Source of the DNA: Myrmaecium sp. VS I D KN 1
Lineage: Eukaryota; Ascomycota; Dothideomycetes; Valsariales; Valsariaceae
Length of the DNA: 64,000 nt
Reading direction: 5' to 3'
NCBI GenBank assembly: GCA_019775845.1
Contig: JADQAV010000028.1
Location: 930,001-994,000, forward strand
Of the stretch, positions 49,625 to 60,700 are shown piece by piece. Within the stretch, counting starts at the first letter, position 1, and every line of letters begins with the position of its first letter. The position numbers and the translations under genes are program-made. The notes below the pieces were generated by a model. That model worked only from the letters and a program-made list of their open reading frames with translations. It ran no database searches and was not told where the DNA came from.

Positions 49625-51290
49625 ATGTCTGCCGGCTATCCTACCTCTCTGACGGCAGCGCAACAACCCACGAGTCCCATCAATCTCAACGGTAACACAC
49701 GGTCTATGGACGCCCGCCAGCCCGAGTATACGCAGTCAGGTTTGAGCTCGCCCTACCCATCTTATCCCGGACCTCAGTCTGAAGGTTCCTCTGCAGATCA
49801 AGCATCTGCTGCGCAATATCCTCAAGGTCAAGATCCTCGAGGCTCGAACTTCTCCTCCTCGGCCACGCCGACGTCCGAGTACGGCATCAACCCGTCCTCT
49901 GCCCGATCTGGTTCCTTTCCGGAGTACATTCAACGTCCATACCACCCGTCGAGCGCGCAAGGGGCTGCACCCGGCGGTATGGCGCAAACAACAAGTCCGT
50001 CAATGCCTTTACCTGATGGCCAAGCCAGCAATCACAACGCGCACAACATCAAATCTGACACCGACGTTCCTATAGATCCCTCCATTGCCGCGGCCGCCAG
50101 TCCTACCTACCCTCCGCACCCTCAATATTCCCCATACGCCCAGCAGCATGACATGGCCCATTACCAAGGGCATCCGGGTGCTCCCATCTACGGCGCGCGC
50201 CCAGATTGGCCCACCCATTATGCCCCGGGACCGCCCCATATGCCCTATGGTCCCTCTCCTGCCACGACGGGGCCGCCTGCTCCGTCCATGGTGTCGCCCG
50301 TGCAGCGCCCGCCCACGGTAAGTACGCCCCTGTAGTTTTGAAAATCGACATGGAAAACGCGTCTAATTCGCGTTTTTTTTCTCTCTCTCGTTTATCGTCT
50401 AGGGAGGACACCCGCTTTCCACCGTGTATTCGTTCGTGCCTATCCCGGGCGCGCAGCAGCATAAACGCCCCCGCCGTCGCTATGAAGAAATTGAACGCAT
50501 GTACAAGTGCGGCTGGAACGGGTGCGAAAAGGCCTACGGCACGCTCAATCATCTGAACGCGCACGTCACGATGCAGTCGCACGGACAAAAGCGAACGCCT
50601 GAAGGTACGTGGTTGTCATCGATCTTCGCGCGCAGGAAGGAGTCGCGCCGGTGAAGTTGGCTTAAACATTTGTTTTGGCCCGGCGTTGGAACTACATCTG
50701 CTGGTGTTCCGATGGCGTGGAAAGCTTCTCGAGGTTTGCGGACGCTAGCATAGGGCTACCCATGTGGACTAGCCGCATCCCACGAGCGCGCCTCATCAAA
50801 ACTCCCTGCAGCGGGTGCTAACCTCTTTGATCACAGAATTCAAAGAAATCCGCAAGGAATGGAAGGCGAAGAAGAAGGAGGAGGAGGCCGCTCGCAAAGC
50901 GGAGGAAGAACGCCAGCGCGCTGCGGAAGGTCGTCAGGCCGCTGAGAACCCCCCCGAGACCCCAGTGTATGGTCACATGCGCTCCAACATCGCTCCGCCG
51001 CCTCCTCAGATGGGTGGTCCTCAACTGCCTCCGATAGGCTACGCGCCAGCTGCCAGCGGCACCGCTCCTCCGCAATACAGCACGCAGAGCCCCAACGCCA
51101 TCGAAGGCATGCAGCAGTACGCGACGAACAACCCGCAGTACAGCAACGGTAACAACTACCAGCAATCGCCTTACGCGCCGAGCAATCAGATATACCAGCA
51201 GAGTAAGTCGCCACCCGCGCGCCCCTGTGCATCGTGAGGGCTGACCGTCTTCGCGCTGCAGACAACGGCTCGTCCAACTTCCAGCAATAA
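49625..51290 (+). CDS. CON7: C2H2 zinc-finger transcription factor of the Con7 family, 429 aa
   Basis: Con7 was described in the rice blast fungus as a regulator of spore shape, appressorium formation and cell-wall genes; homologs are present throughout Pezizomycotina. Four exons (49625-50317, 50403-50604, 50837-51202, 51262-51290) close in frame with introns of 85, 232 and 59 nt. The first 230 residues are Pro/Ser/Gln/Tyr-rich, an activation-type region. The signature block begins at exon 2: YSFVPIPGAQQHKRPRRRYE, EEIERMYKCGWNGCEKAYGT, then LNHLNAHVTMQSHGQKRTPE. This includes a single finger of the C-x4-C-x12-H-x5-H type and a basic patch before it. A Lys/Glu/Arg helix follows (EFKEIRKEWKAKKKEEEAAR), probably part of the DNA-binding unit, then a Pro/Gln/Asn-rich tail ending NFQQ. 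Retention of intron 2 would truncate the protein after 17 extra residues, just beyond the finger. Confidence 0.95.
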
Positions 51291-53795
51291 AGCTCTCACG
51301 TCCGAGGTCGCATCTCTGTCAGGTAAAATACCCCGGAGCTTCCAGGAAGAGTTGAGGATTCTCTTCGGACGCCATATGGATGGAATGGTTTTTGGAACGG
51401 ATGCATATAGGGGGGTTTGCATTGATTCACCGAGTTTCTGCATTTTCACCGGGGTGGCGGATCCTTCCTTTGTTTTTGCCTCTTTCTTCAGTTCTGTTAC
51501 CTTTTCCAACTTCTCGATCTCTTTTTTCTATCATGCTCGTCTTTGGGGAAAGCTGTGTGTGTGCCGGGTTGCGTCTTATGTGTGTGAGTGTAGCGTGTGT
51601 GATGGGCAAATGGGAAAGAGACGAAGGCCACGACGACGACGACGACGACGACGCTGATTGACGGCCGCTTGAACATACGTTTCTTCACCACCGACTCCGG
51701 CGCTGGAGCTGTCAAATGGACGGGACGAGGAGGCCGGTGAGGAGGCCGGTGAGGAGGAAGGGGAGGATGAGTGAGAGAGAGCAGAGCCATTTTTAAAAAC
51801 TGAGAAAAAAGATGACAGTCGTTTTGATTATATTTGGGTTTGGACGCCCTCCCCCACTCCTTCTAGCTAGCTCTTTACCTCTCGTCCATTATCCATCCGC
51901 AACACTCGACACTCTCCCTTTTCAATCATGCAGTCTTGATTGCCCTCCCCACTTCGCGTTCGTTTTATTGTCGTTTTTAGTTCTTATTCTCCGTTCCTTA
52001 TATTTGGCTGGGTTACTTGCATTTCATCGTCGTCGTTGAAGTTGTGTCAGACCGAGAAGGGGAAAAGAAGAAGAAGAATGAGGCATTGTAAAAGGTTTGG
52101 GTTGATCCTCGTATGTAGATTACTGGAGTACCTCTGTACATATAGTATGCATGTATGTATATATGTATGTAGCAGCCTGCTAACGAACCGAACACTGGAT
52201 GGACGAGGTTGTGTTCGTCCGTTTTTTTTTGTTTTTTTCTCCTCTCAGCGGGAGACATTGCTACATCCGCTGCGTAAGTCATGGCGGCCGGGTCCAGCTG
52301 AGCTCTCACCTACAGTCACAGCACCACAACCAGAGGTCAAGAAAGGGAAGAAGGGTCCCGGGTTTGGGGGCGTGGGAGGGAAGAGGGAAGCGCGTGTGAC
52401 TTCCCGCCGAAACCGTACACTTACGTGGCCTTTTTCGTCTCTCCTTTTCTCTCTGCCTTTCTCTGCCTCTTCCCTCCGGGTCATAGATGAATGGCTGTGA
52501 TTACCGTCTGTTGCATTGCGTTGCTTCGGGTGGTGCTTCTTTTCTTCTTTTTCTTCACTTTGTGAGTGCTCACATCCGTTCTGATTACCCGATTGGGAAG
52601 GGGGGGAAGACGAGGTGGGGTGGAGTGGGTTGCCCTTGACTCGCATCTTGGTAATTGCGCCGGTCGTCTCTTCCTATTTCTCTTTGATGTTTAATCGTTC
52701 TGTTGGGTAGTCCTTTGATGTTATGTGTGTGTATGTGTATAGATACATACTAACGATGTCCTCTCATCCTTTCATGCTTTCAATTCTTCGTTCGATGTTG
52801 GACGTTATCATCCTCCTCACGAATGATTCAGGTGTGAAATCGGTGCCAGTGATGACATGCAATCCGAGTTACTCACTGCACTCGCTGTACTTATGCCTCC
52901 ACATACAGCACACACCGTCTCTCTCCGCGAGTTGCGCATGCAGCGAGACTCACACGCAACGTATCCTGCACACTTACTCGCTGTACACAAGTCTATGTAC
53001 ATATGCGGCGGAACATGGAGGGCGGAGAGAGCGTCCAGTACGCGTGTGATGGGTCGGGCTCGCAGGTACATCGCCGTCGGGTACCGGTACATGAAGGAAA
53101 GAAAAGACGAGCACATGCATGCTTTTATTCGGGCTCTGTTAACCGACACGATGATGCGTATATCGCGCGATGTGTATGCGTATGCAGAGGTCCGCTGCTG
53201 CCGGTGCTGCAGCCCCCGTCCCCCTTCGTTTCTTCCCTTTCCTGCTGAATGGGCTTGCTTGAGCGCCTAAGAGAAAGCGAAGGAGAAAAGTGCGTCGAGG
53301 CGCAGAAGTTGCAGTTCGATCCGGTGATATGGGACAGCCCGGGGATGGAGTGGTCTCCTCAGCCTCGGCCGGTCGGGGCGGCAAGACGAGACAGGGAGGA
53401 TGGGTGGGAAGGGGTGGATGCAAGAAGGGTTGCACGCAGCTCACATCCCCCTCCTCCTCCTCCTTCTTCTCCTCATCCTACAGTTATTTTCCCCGGACGT
53501 CGTTCCCGCGGAATGACGTCCACTCATTCTTATTACTTATTATTGGTACTGTATCATCCCGAGTCGTCATCAAGATCGTCGGCAGTCCCATCCTTTCTCC
53601 TGATCAAACCCGGAAAGTGGACAACAGCGGTAGCAGCAGCAGTAAATTAGTGCAGTAGTAGATGCAGCGGAGTAATCTCCTTCCCCTCTCCCCTACCTCC
53701 CGAGCGGCTGACCCAAGGACGTCGATCAGATCACCTACCTGACCTTAACTGACCGACTCCAGCAAAAGAAGGACAGTTGGAGAAAGCGAAAGATC
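51291..53795. other. Intergenic between CON7 and the AT-rich block
   Basis: About 2.5 kb of normal base composition shows the CON7 3' region, a (GAC)n run at about 51635-51655 and T-rich pyrimidine tracts, but no supported gene. Frames near 52857-53270 are open but have no family likeness. This is the last euchromatin-like DNA before the compositional switch. Confidence 0.5.
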
Positions 53796-54329
53796 TAATA
53801 TTTTAAATTATCTATAGAATATCCCGTCATCTATAATCAGAAGGCGGTAGAGGCAGTAATATTCCAAAAGATTTTACTTTCTTATTAACTTATTTATCTA
53901 AACTAATATAGACCGGCCTGCTTATATAGATAGAATTAAGCTATATTAAGAAGCTTATAGTTAAATATTACTCTATTAATTATATATATAGTATATAATA
54001 TATATAATTCCTTAAAAATTTTTCCTAGCTCTTATTCTTAAAAGTCTTATTTTAATTCTTATTTATTGTAATTTTCTTAGATAATAAATTTTATTAGATA
54101 GGATAGACCTAACTAAGTATATAAGAAGTTATAAAAGATTTAGAGAAGTATTTTATAAGTAATAAATCAGCCTTAGTCTATTTTATTATCCTAGTAGTTA
54201 TTCTAATCTTTATATAGTCTATCTAGATATAGATAGGTAGGCCTTCTTTATAGACTTTTCCTATAGTAATACTAAGCCCCTAATATAGGTACTAGGCCTC
54301 TAGTTTTTTATAGAGTATTCTATTAATTT

Positions 54330-54607
54330 AAAATTAACTTAGTGGAGCTAGTTAGCTAGTTCTAGGCCTAAGTCTGGACCTTAGTTAGTTCTAAATAATC
54401 TAAGTCTAGGCCTTAGTTTATTCTAAATCATCTGAGTCTAGGCCTTAGTTAATTTTAAATTATCTAATTCTGGGCCCCGCTTAATTCTAAATCAGCTAGT
54501 TCTTTACCTTAGGCCCTTAGTTCCTAGTATTCTAAGTATCTTATAATACCTTTATTTAGTAGTTTTAATGTACTATAACTATATTATAATGCCTTAGTTC
54601 TAATAAT
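54330..54607 (-). repeat. Inverted copy of the Copia-type LTR
   Basis: Read on the minus strand this matches the plus-strand LTR starting at 55419 over about 200 bp, with shared blocks such as ACTAAGGCAT, AACTAGCTGATTT and ACTAAGGCCTAGACT. It also carries extra copies of a roughly 27-bp subunit (TTAACTAAGGCCTAGACT...) at its far end. Boundaries are approximate. Confidence 0.6.
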
Positions 54608-54619
54608 AATAATAGCCTA

Positions 54620-55606
54620 GACTAATAAATAAGTTAAAACTAAGATCTAAGTTAAGATAAGCTTTAAGGGTAAAATAATATTATTAGTCTAGCTAATAAT
54701 ATAAGCTAAAACCGGCATAATAATTATAATAACTCTTATTTCGACGCTTTAGAAGATAAACTCGCTCTAATAAGTAATATTATTATAAATAAAGACCCTA
54801 ATAATTATAAAGAAGTAAAAAATAGATATCTAATAAGCTGGTCTAGTACCCTATAAAGGTCAGTAGCCCTATTAAGCTGCGAAGCCGAATATATAGTATT
54901 AAAAGATACTATAAAAGAATATCTATAGCTTGTTAGTTTACTTAAATAACTAGACCTATATAAAAACAGTAATAATAATATATTATTAACTAATAGCAAA
55001 TCAGGTATTAAATTAGCAAAAACCCTAAATACTACGCTAGATCTAAATATATAGATATAAAATATTATATAGTTAGAGATCACGTGAGATCGGGTTTTAT
55101 AAATATAAAATATATTCTAACGGCAGAACAGACAGCTAATCTATTCATGAAAGGGCTGGATAAATTAAAAACCGAAAGATTTATAAGCTATCTGGGATTC
55201 CTAGGAATAAATATAACAGATAAATAATTACTTTCATAAGATTATAATAGATAACTAATTACTATTATAAAAGAAACGGATAAATAATCGCGGTTATAAG
55301 ACTATATAGATAAATAATTACTATTAAAAAATAAACAGATAGATAATTACTGGTATAAGACTATAATAGATAGATAATCGCTATTATAACCTATATTATA
55401 AAACTTAAGGGGTATGTTAAAACTAAGGCATAATAATATAGTTATAATATAGTAAAATCACTAGATAAAGGCATTATACGATACTTATAATACTAGAAAC
55501 TAAGGTAAAGAACCAGCTGATTTATAATTAAGTAGGGCCTAGAATTAGATAATATAGGATTAACTAAGGCCTAGACTAGATAATTTAGAATTAACTAAGG
55601 CCCAGA
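54620..55606 (+). mobile_element. Fossil Ty1/Copia retrotransposon, 3' part with its LTR
   Basis: A heavily decayed element retains traces of the RNase H region of Copia polymerase (a SCEAEY-like motif near 54872-54891 and an RSKYIDIKYY-like motif near 55038-55070). A purine-rich tract (about 55405-55418) and a long terminal repeat starting TGTTAAAACTAAGG at 55419 and ending near 55606 follow. Only the 3' portion is recognisable. It is broken many times over, consistent with saturated RIP, and so is old or was mutated soon after insertion. Confidence 0.65.
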
Positions 55607-55607
55607 C

Positions 55608-55760
55608 TAGGGTGGCCCATCCGGTTAGTAGACCCAAGCTAACCGAAACCCGACGGATTTTTCAGCTAGTAGAGCCCCTGAATTCTTAGTTCGGGTCGGG
55701 TCTCGGCTCAGAGTTTCTAGCTGCGGTTAGCTCGGGGTTTTTTCCGATTTCTTTCCCGAT
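55608..55760 (+). mobile_element. Possible end of a hAT-type DNA transposon
   Basis: A GC-richer islet starts TAGGGTGGCCCATCCGG and contains CCGAAACCCGACGG and TTCGGGTCGGGTCTCGG. hAT termini commonly combine a (C/T)AGGGGTGG-like tip with such CCCGA/TCGGG blocks. It abuts the end of the Copia LTR. I see no matching opposite end or transposase in the window, so this may be a solo remnant or a different repeat. Confidence 0.3.
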
Positions 55761-56024
55761 TTTTCCCGATTTTCTTTTTAATTTTTTTTTAATTTTTTTA
55801 AAGTCTTTTTTAAAGTCTTTTTTAAGTTTTTTTTTTAAGTTTTTTCTTATTTAAAATTTTATTTTAGTATTATTTCTATAGATATTAGTCTTTATAAAGT
55901 ATTTTTTAAAAAATTTTAAGTAAGGTAGGTAAAAGCGGGGTAAAAATAAAAGCCTTTTCTTCTAAATAAGTTAATAGAAAATACTATACTTATAGGGTAG
56001 TAATAGAAAATTAATATATTAGGA

Positions 56025-56390
56025 ATAGATATTATCTAGTATTTATATTCTAACTTTTAAGTAATATAACCGCGGCGCACTAGAGCTTTTAAATTTTTAA
56101 TCTTTAGATTTTAGGTGAGAAGGGGGGAAGCCTTAGACCCTTAAATTCTAAGCGAGAGGCGGGGAAAACCCCGGATTTTAATTCTAAAAAATTAATAATA
56201 AATAATCTACTTAAGGGGTAGTTATATAAGTTTAGTATATTATAACTAATACTATCTAGTATCTATATTTTAATCTTTAAGGAATTTAACCGCGGCGCTT
56301 TAAAATTATTAGATTTTTAGGATTTTTACCCCCAGATTTTAAAAGTAAGAGAGGGGAAAACCCTAGATTTTTAAATTAAATAAATTAATT
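56025..56390 (+). repeat. Two diverged direct copies around an ACCGCGGCGC islet
   Basis: The segment about 56025-56190 (ATTATCTAGTATTTATATTC ... AACCGCGGCGC ... AGATTTT ... GGGGAAAACCC) recurs at about 56252-56390 with the same order of blocks. This makes a direct repeat with a period near 225 bp. It does not match either retrotransposon; its origin is unknown. Confidence 0.55.
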
Positions 56391-57765
56391 AAAGAATCTA
56401 TACTTATTAAATAGACTTTATATTATAGGATATAAATTTAGATACTTAAAAGTATCTATAGTATTTTTTTAACTTTTCCTATAAAAGGAATAAAAAGTTA
56501 GAAGATTTTTTCTTTAGGCTATATTTATTTACCTAGAATTAAGTAGATATCTCCTACTAGTTATAAAACTTATTTTTTAGTTTATAAATAAATAAATAGT
56601 AGTTACTTACCTCGCCGGTTTTCTAAAGTCTAACTATCTCTTAAAGGGGGAGTAGCGTATTTAGAACCTAGATTAGAGGGGGAGAAAAGGTAGATATAGA
56701 GCTATACCGGCTCTACCCTCTTAAATAGTCGGATATTATAATAGATATTATAGTAGATAAATATAAGGGATAAAAATATTAAATAATAGTTAAGTTAGTT
56801 TAGTTTAGGTAAAATAGTAGCTTTTTATAGTAGACTTTAGCTAGATAAGCGGTATAAAATTTCTATTTTATCTAACCTTTACTAGGTTTAGGATTCCTAT
56901 AGTTAATAATTATATAAATCCTCCTCGTCGATTACTATATACTAAAAGCTAATAAGGATAGCTAGTAACCGCTTAAAGTCCTAGCCCTATTTAATTAAAT
57001 ATAAGATACTCTAAATAATATCCGATAATTTACAAGGGGCCTATCTAAAGTATTTATAATTATAAGCTACCTACTAAAATACCGGACCTAGTAGGTCTAT
57101 CTAGTAACTATAATTTATAGCCGTATATATATACTAAATTCCTATCTCGCTAGGTATAAAAACTTAATAAGAATATAGTATAATATCCTAAACTATTAGC
57201 TAAAAGGAGTTAGTTTATAGTAGATATTATAATAGATAGGACTTATACCTTTTAAGCTTCCTTAGATAATATTTACTACATCCTTATATAAAATATATCT
57301 TTAACGGACGAAAAAGAGAATCCTCTTAAAAGGTATAATTTTTCTTAAAATCCCTTTATCGCCTTTAAGTAATACTTATAAAACGCCTTTTAAGCTATAA
57401 ATTATAGTATCTAGCTCCTTTATTAAATAAGAAGTATAGCCTCTTACTCGACTATACAGTTTTTAGGTTAGACTAAATATAAATTAGTAAAGAAATAGAA
57501 AAAAAAAAGATAAAAAAGATAATAAATAACTTATAATCTAGTATATTACTATTTAATACTTTTTTAAATCGAAGCCCCCCTTTCTTTACTAAATCTAACT
57601 TATCTAAATTATTAAATTCTTCGAAATTAGGGTCCCTATTATTAAAACCGGCGTATATTATATAAGTAATACCCTAGGGGATCTTTACAGCCGTGTAAAT
57701 ACCGGATATAAGCCTTATAAAAATTAGTAACTAATTAAAAGAAAATATTTAAAAGTATATACCTG

Positions 57766-60700
57766 TTACGGTCTGAACCGCGGCTAGGAGTAGCCTAATA
57801 AATTAATTTTAAGATAAGAAGAATTATCTAAAGAAGGAAAGTTAAGAGTATAAGGAGGCTCGTTAGTTTATACCCCTAAGAGGTTATATATATAAGTACG
57901 TAATAAGTATATATTAGCCTACGAAGCCTTACCTCTAGTAAGGCGAGTCTTTAGCCTCTCTTACCTTAGGCCCTAAATATTACCCCCCTCCTCCCCTTCT
58001 CTAGGCTATAGTAAGTATACCTTTATACGATAGTAATTAACTATCTATACTATAGCGGTCGACTATAATTAACTATCTTCTTTATTAGAGTATAGTATTA
58101 GCTCTTATATTAGCCTAATATCTTCTTCTCTCGCTACGAGGGGTTAACCGCTTCTTTTTTATAATTACTACTCTCCTCTAGTTTCTAGATACTTTATATA
58201 AGGTAGTAGTATATTATATAGTTACTACTTCTTTTTATTTCTTATAATATTACTTAACCGCTTCTCTATCTAACTTTATCTATAAATAGGGGCTCTCTCC
58301 CCTCTATTTCTACTTCTTTTTTTTCTTTATTATTCTTAACTACTAGCTCTATTCCCGTCTTTATCTTTTTTATTATCTTACTATTATCCTTATATAATAG
58401 CTTATCCTTTTCTCTTTAATAAAGTTATTAATATTAGTATAGAATTTTCGTCTATACCGGCCTATAAGATAGATTTTAACTTTAACTAAGCTTTAATAGC
58501 TTTACCTACCCCTACTATACCCGCCGTTACTTATATAGTCTATTTATTCCTTACGCGTCTATAGGTACCTCCTATAGTAGAAGAAGGTAGACGCTACTAT
58601 ATATAGTTTAAATTAATATATATTACTAAATTATACCTTTTCTAAGTCTACTATACGGCTTACTAAGTAAGTAGCCTTCCTTTACTTCTTATATAACTAT
58701 ACTAATATTTATTATTTAGTATAAGGTCTAGTAGATACCTACTTATCCCTTCCTCTTATAGATTAATAGCTAGGATTATTCCTTAGTTACTATTTAGTAG
58801 GTAAGTACTAAGGTCTAGTCTTTTATATAATAGTTCTTACTAACTTTTAGTTTCCTAGCTTACTATAGCCCGTTAATCCTATATTAATACTATATTAATT
58901 ACTTCTTATAGTACTTCTTTTCCCGTTTACTACGCCTATAGTCCGTATAAGAACTTCGGGAATATTATAAATTACTAGGTTTTATAAGGGCGCCTATATA
59001 TCCTATAAATAGAAGTCCTATTAGTAGCGTTATTCTTATTAGAGTAGCTAGGAGGCTTTTATACCTCCTACACCCCTAGCCGTTCTTCCTCCTAATATTT
59101 ATAATATAGAGGATTAGCTATATATATAATAGTCCGTTCTTATCTAATATAGTTTAATATCTTTACTTCTCTTTACTATAGGAATTTAGTTAGTAGTCTA
59201 TAGAATAAATAAAAGTCCTTATCTTCCTACTACTATATTTATCTTTTATTAGTACTTATTATTAAGAAGTTCCTTCCTTTTATATAAGCTAGTTTTCTAA
59301 AGCCGCTATATCTTTTAGTATAGCTTTAAATTCTTAAGTAAGCCTAATATATCCTACCTATTTTACTAGGTATTATACTTATTAGCCTCTTCCCCTCTTT
59401 ATATAACGCTTATTAATAATCTTCTTAATTATATATTCATCTTTATTATCCTATTATATTAGCGGGGGTTATAAGTTATCTATTTACTAGAAAGGTAAGG
59501 GGTTATTTACTACTAAATAGACTTAGTTTATATAAAAGATATTATAAATTCCGGGGGGAGTATCTAGTTATATAAAATATAAGCTTATAGTCTCTAAGAT
59601 AGTATACTTAGTATTCTTCTAATCTAGTTTCTTATATAGCTATATTATATAAATATTCTTTAGGGAAAGCTAGACCTTATCCTTTATATAATATTCCGGA
59701 GCTAGGTCTCTTCTTTAATTCGCCTAGTATTTAGCTTCTTATTAGGTATAAGTTATAAATATTTTTATCTATTTAAGTATATCTCTAATAGTTTATATAA
59801 ACTATTCTTTTTTTTATAAAGAGGTTCTAGTCCTAGCTAGAGCGTCTTCTAGTAGTTCCTTTAGTTTAAAGGGGGATAACTTAAATCCGTAAAATAGAAA
59901 GAAGGAATTAGTTCCTATTATAGTATTTATATAAGTATTAAGAGCTAGTTTAACTAAGGGGAGTAGCTTTACTTAGTCGCTTTAGTTAGAATAAATATAG
60001 GCTCTAAAGTAAGCCTCTATAGTACTATTAATTCTTTTTATAGCGCCGCCCGTTTATAGATAATACGCCGTATTTAGGCGCCTCTTAATCCCTATTAATT
60101 TATATATATATAACTAAAGTTCTCCTACGAATTAGGTGCCCTTATCTAAGGTAATTACTCTAAGAAAGCTATAATATTATATAAAGCTTTAGACTATAAT
60201 CTTAGCTGAATATTCTATTATTATTTCTCTTACTCCTTCGAAGATTATACCTCTTATTAGCTAGTCTATAATAACTAAAATATTCGTACGACCTCTACTT
60301 TCTAGGAGGTTAATTATAAAATCTATTAATATTTTTTACTATAGTCTATTAGAGATAGGTAGGGGTTTTAAAAGTCCTTATTTCTATTACTAGAAAGCCT
60401 TAGTTCTTCTATATATAATATAGTTTTATATAAATTACCTTATATCCCTACTTATATTTAGCTAGAAATATACTTAAGTAATATAAGTATATATTTATTC
60501 CCGTCCTAGAAATCTAGCTAGTATTAAGTCGTAGGCCTCTTAAATAATCTTTATATATAATAATTTATACTTTAGTACCTAGCGTTTCTTCTAGTAAAGG
60601 ATAAAGCCTTTCTTATCTAGTTTATATTCTTCTATAAAGACCTTAAGCTAAAGCCGTAAAGGGAACTACCGAGCTTTATTTTATATAATTTAAGTCGCTT

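Noticed and set aside
52857-53270. 137-codon frame near the AT-rich boundary
   Set aside because: No family match and no splice-supported extension; composition resembles the surrounding noncoding DNA.
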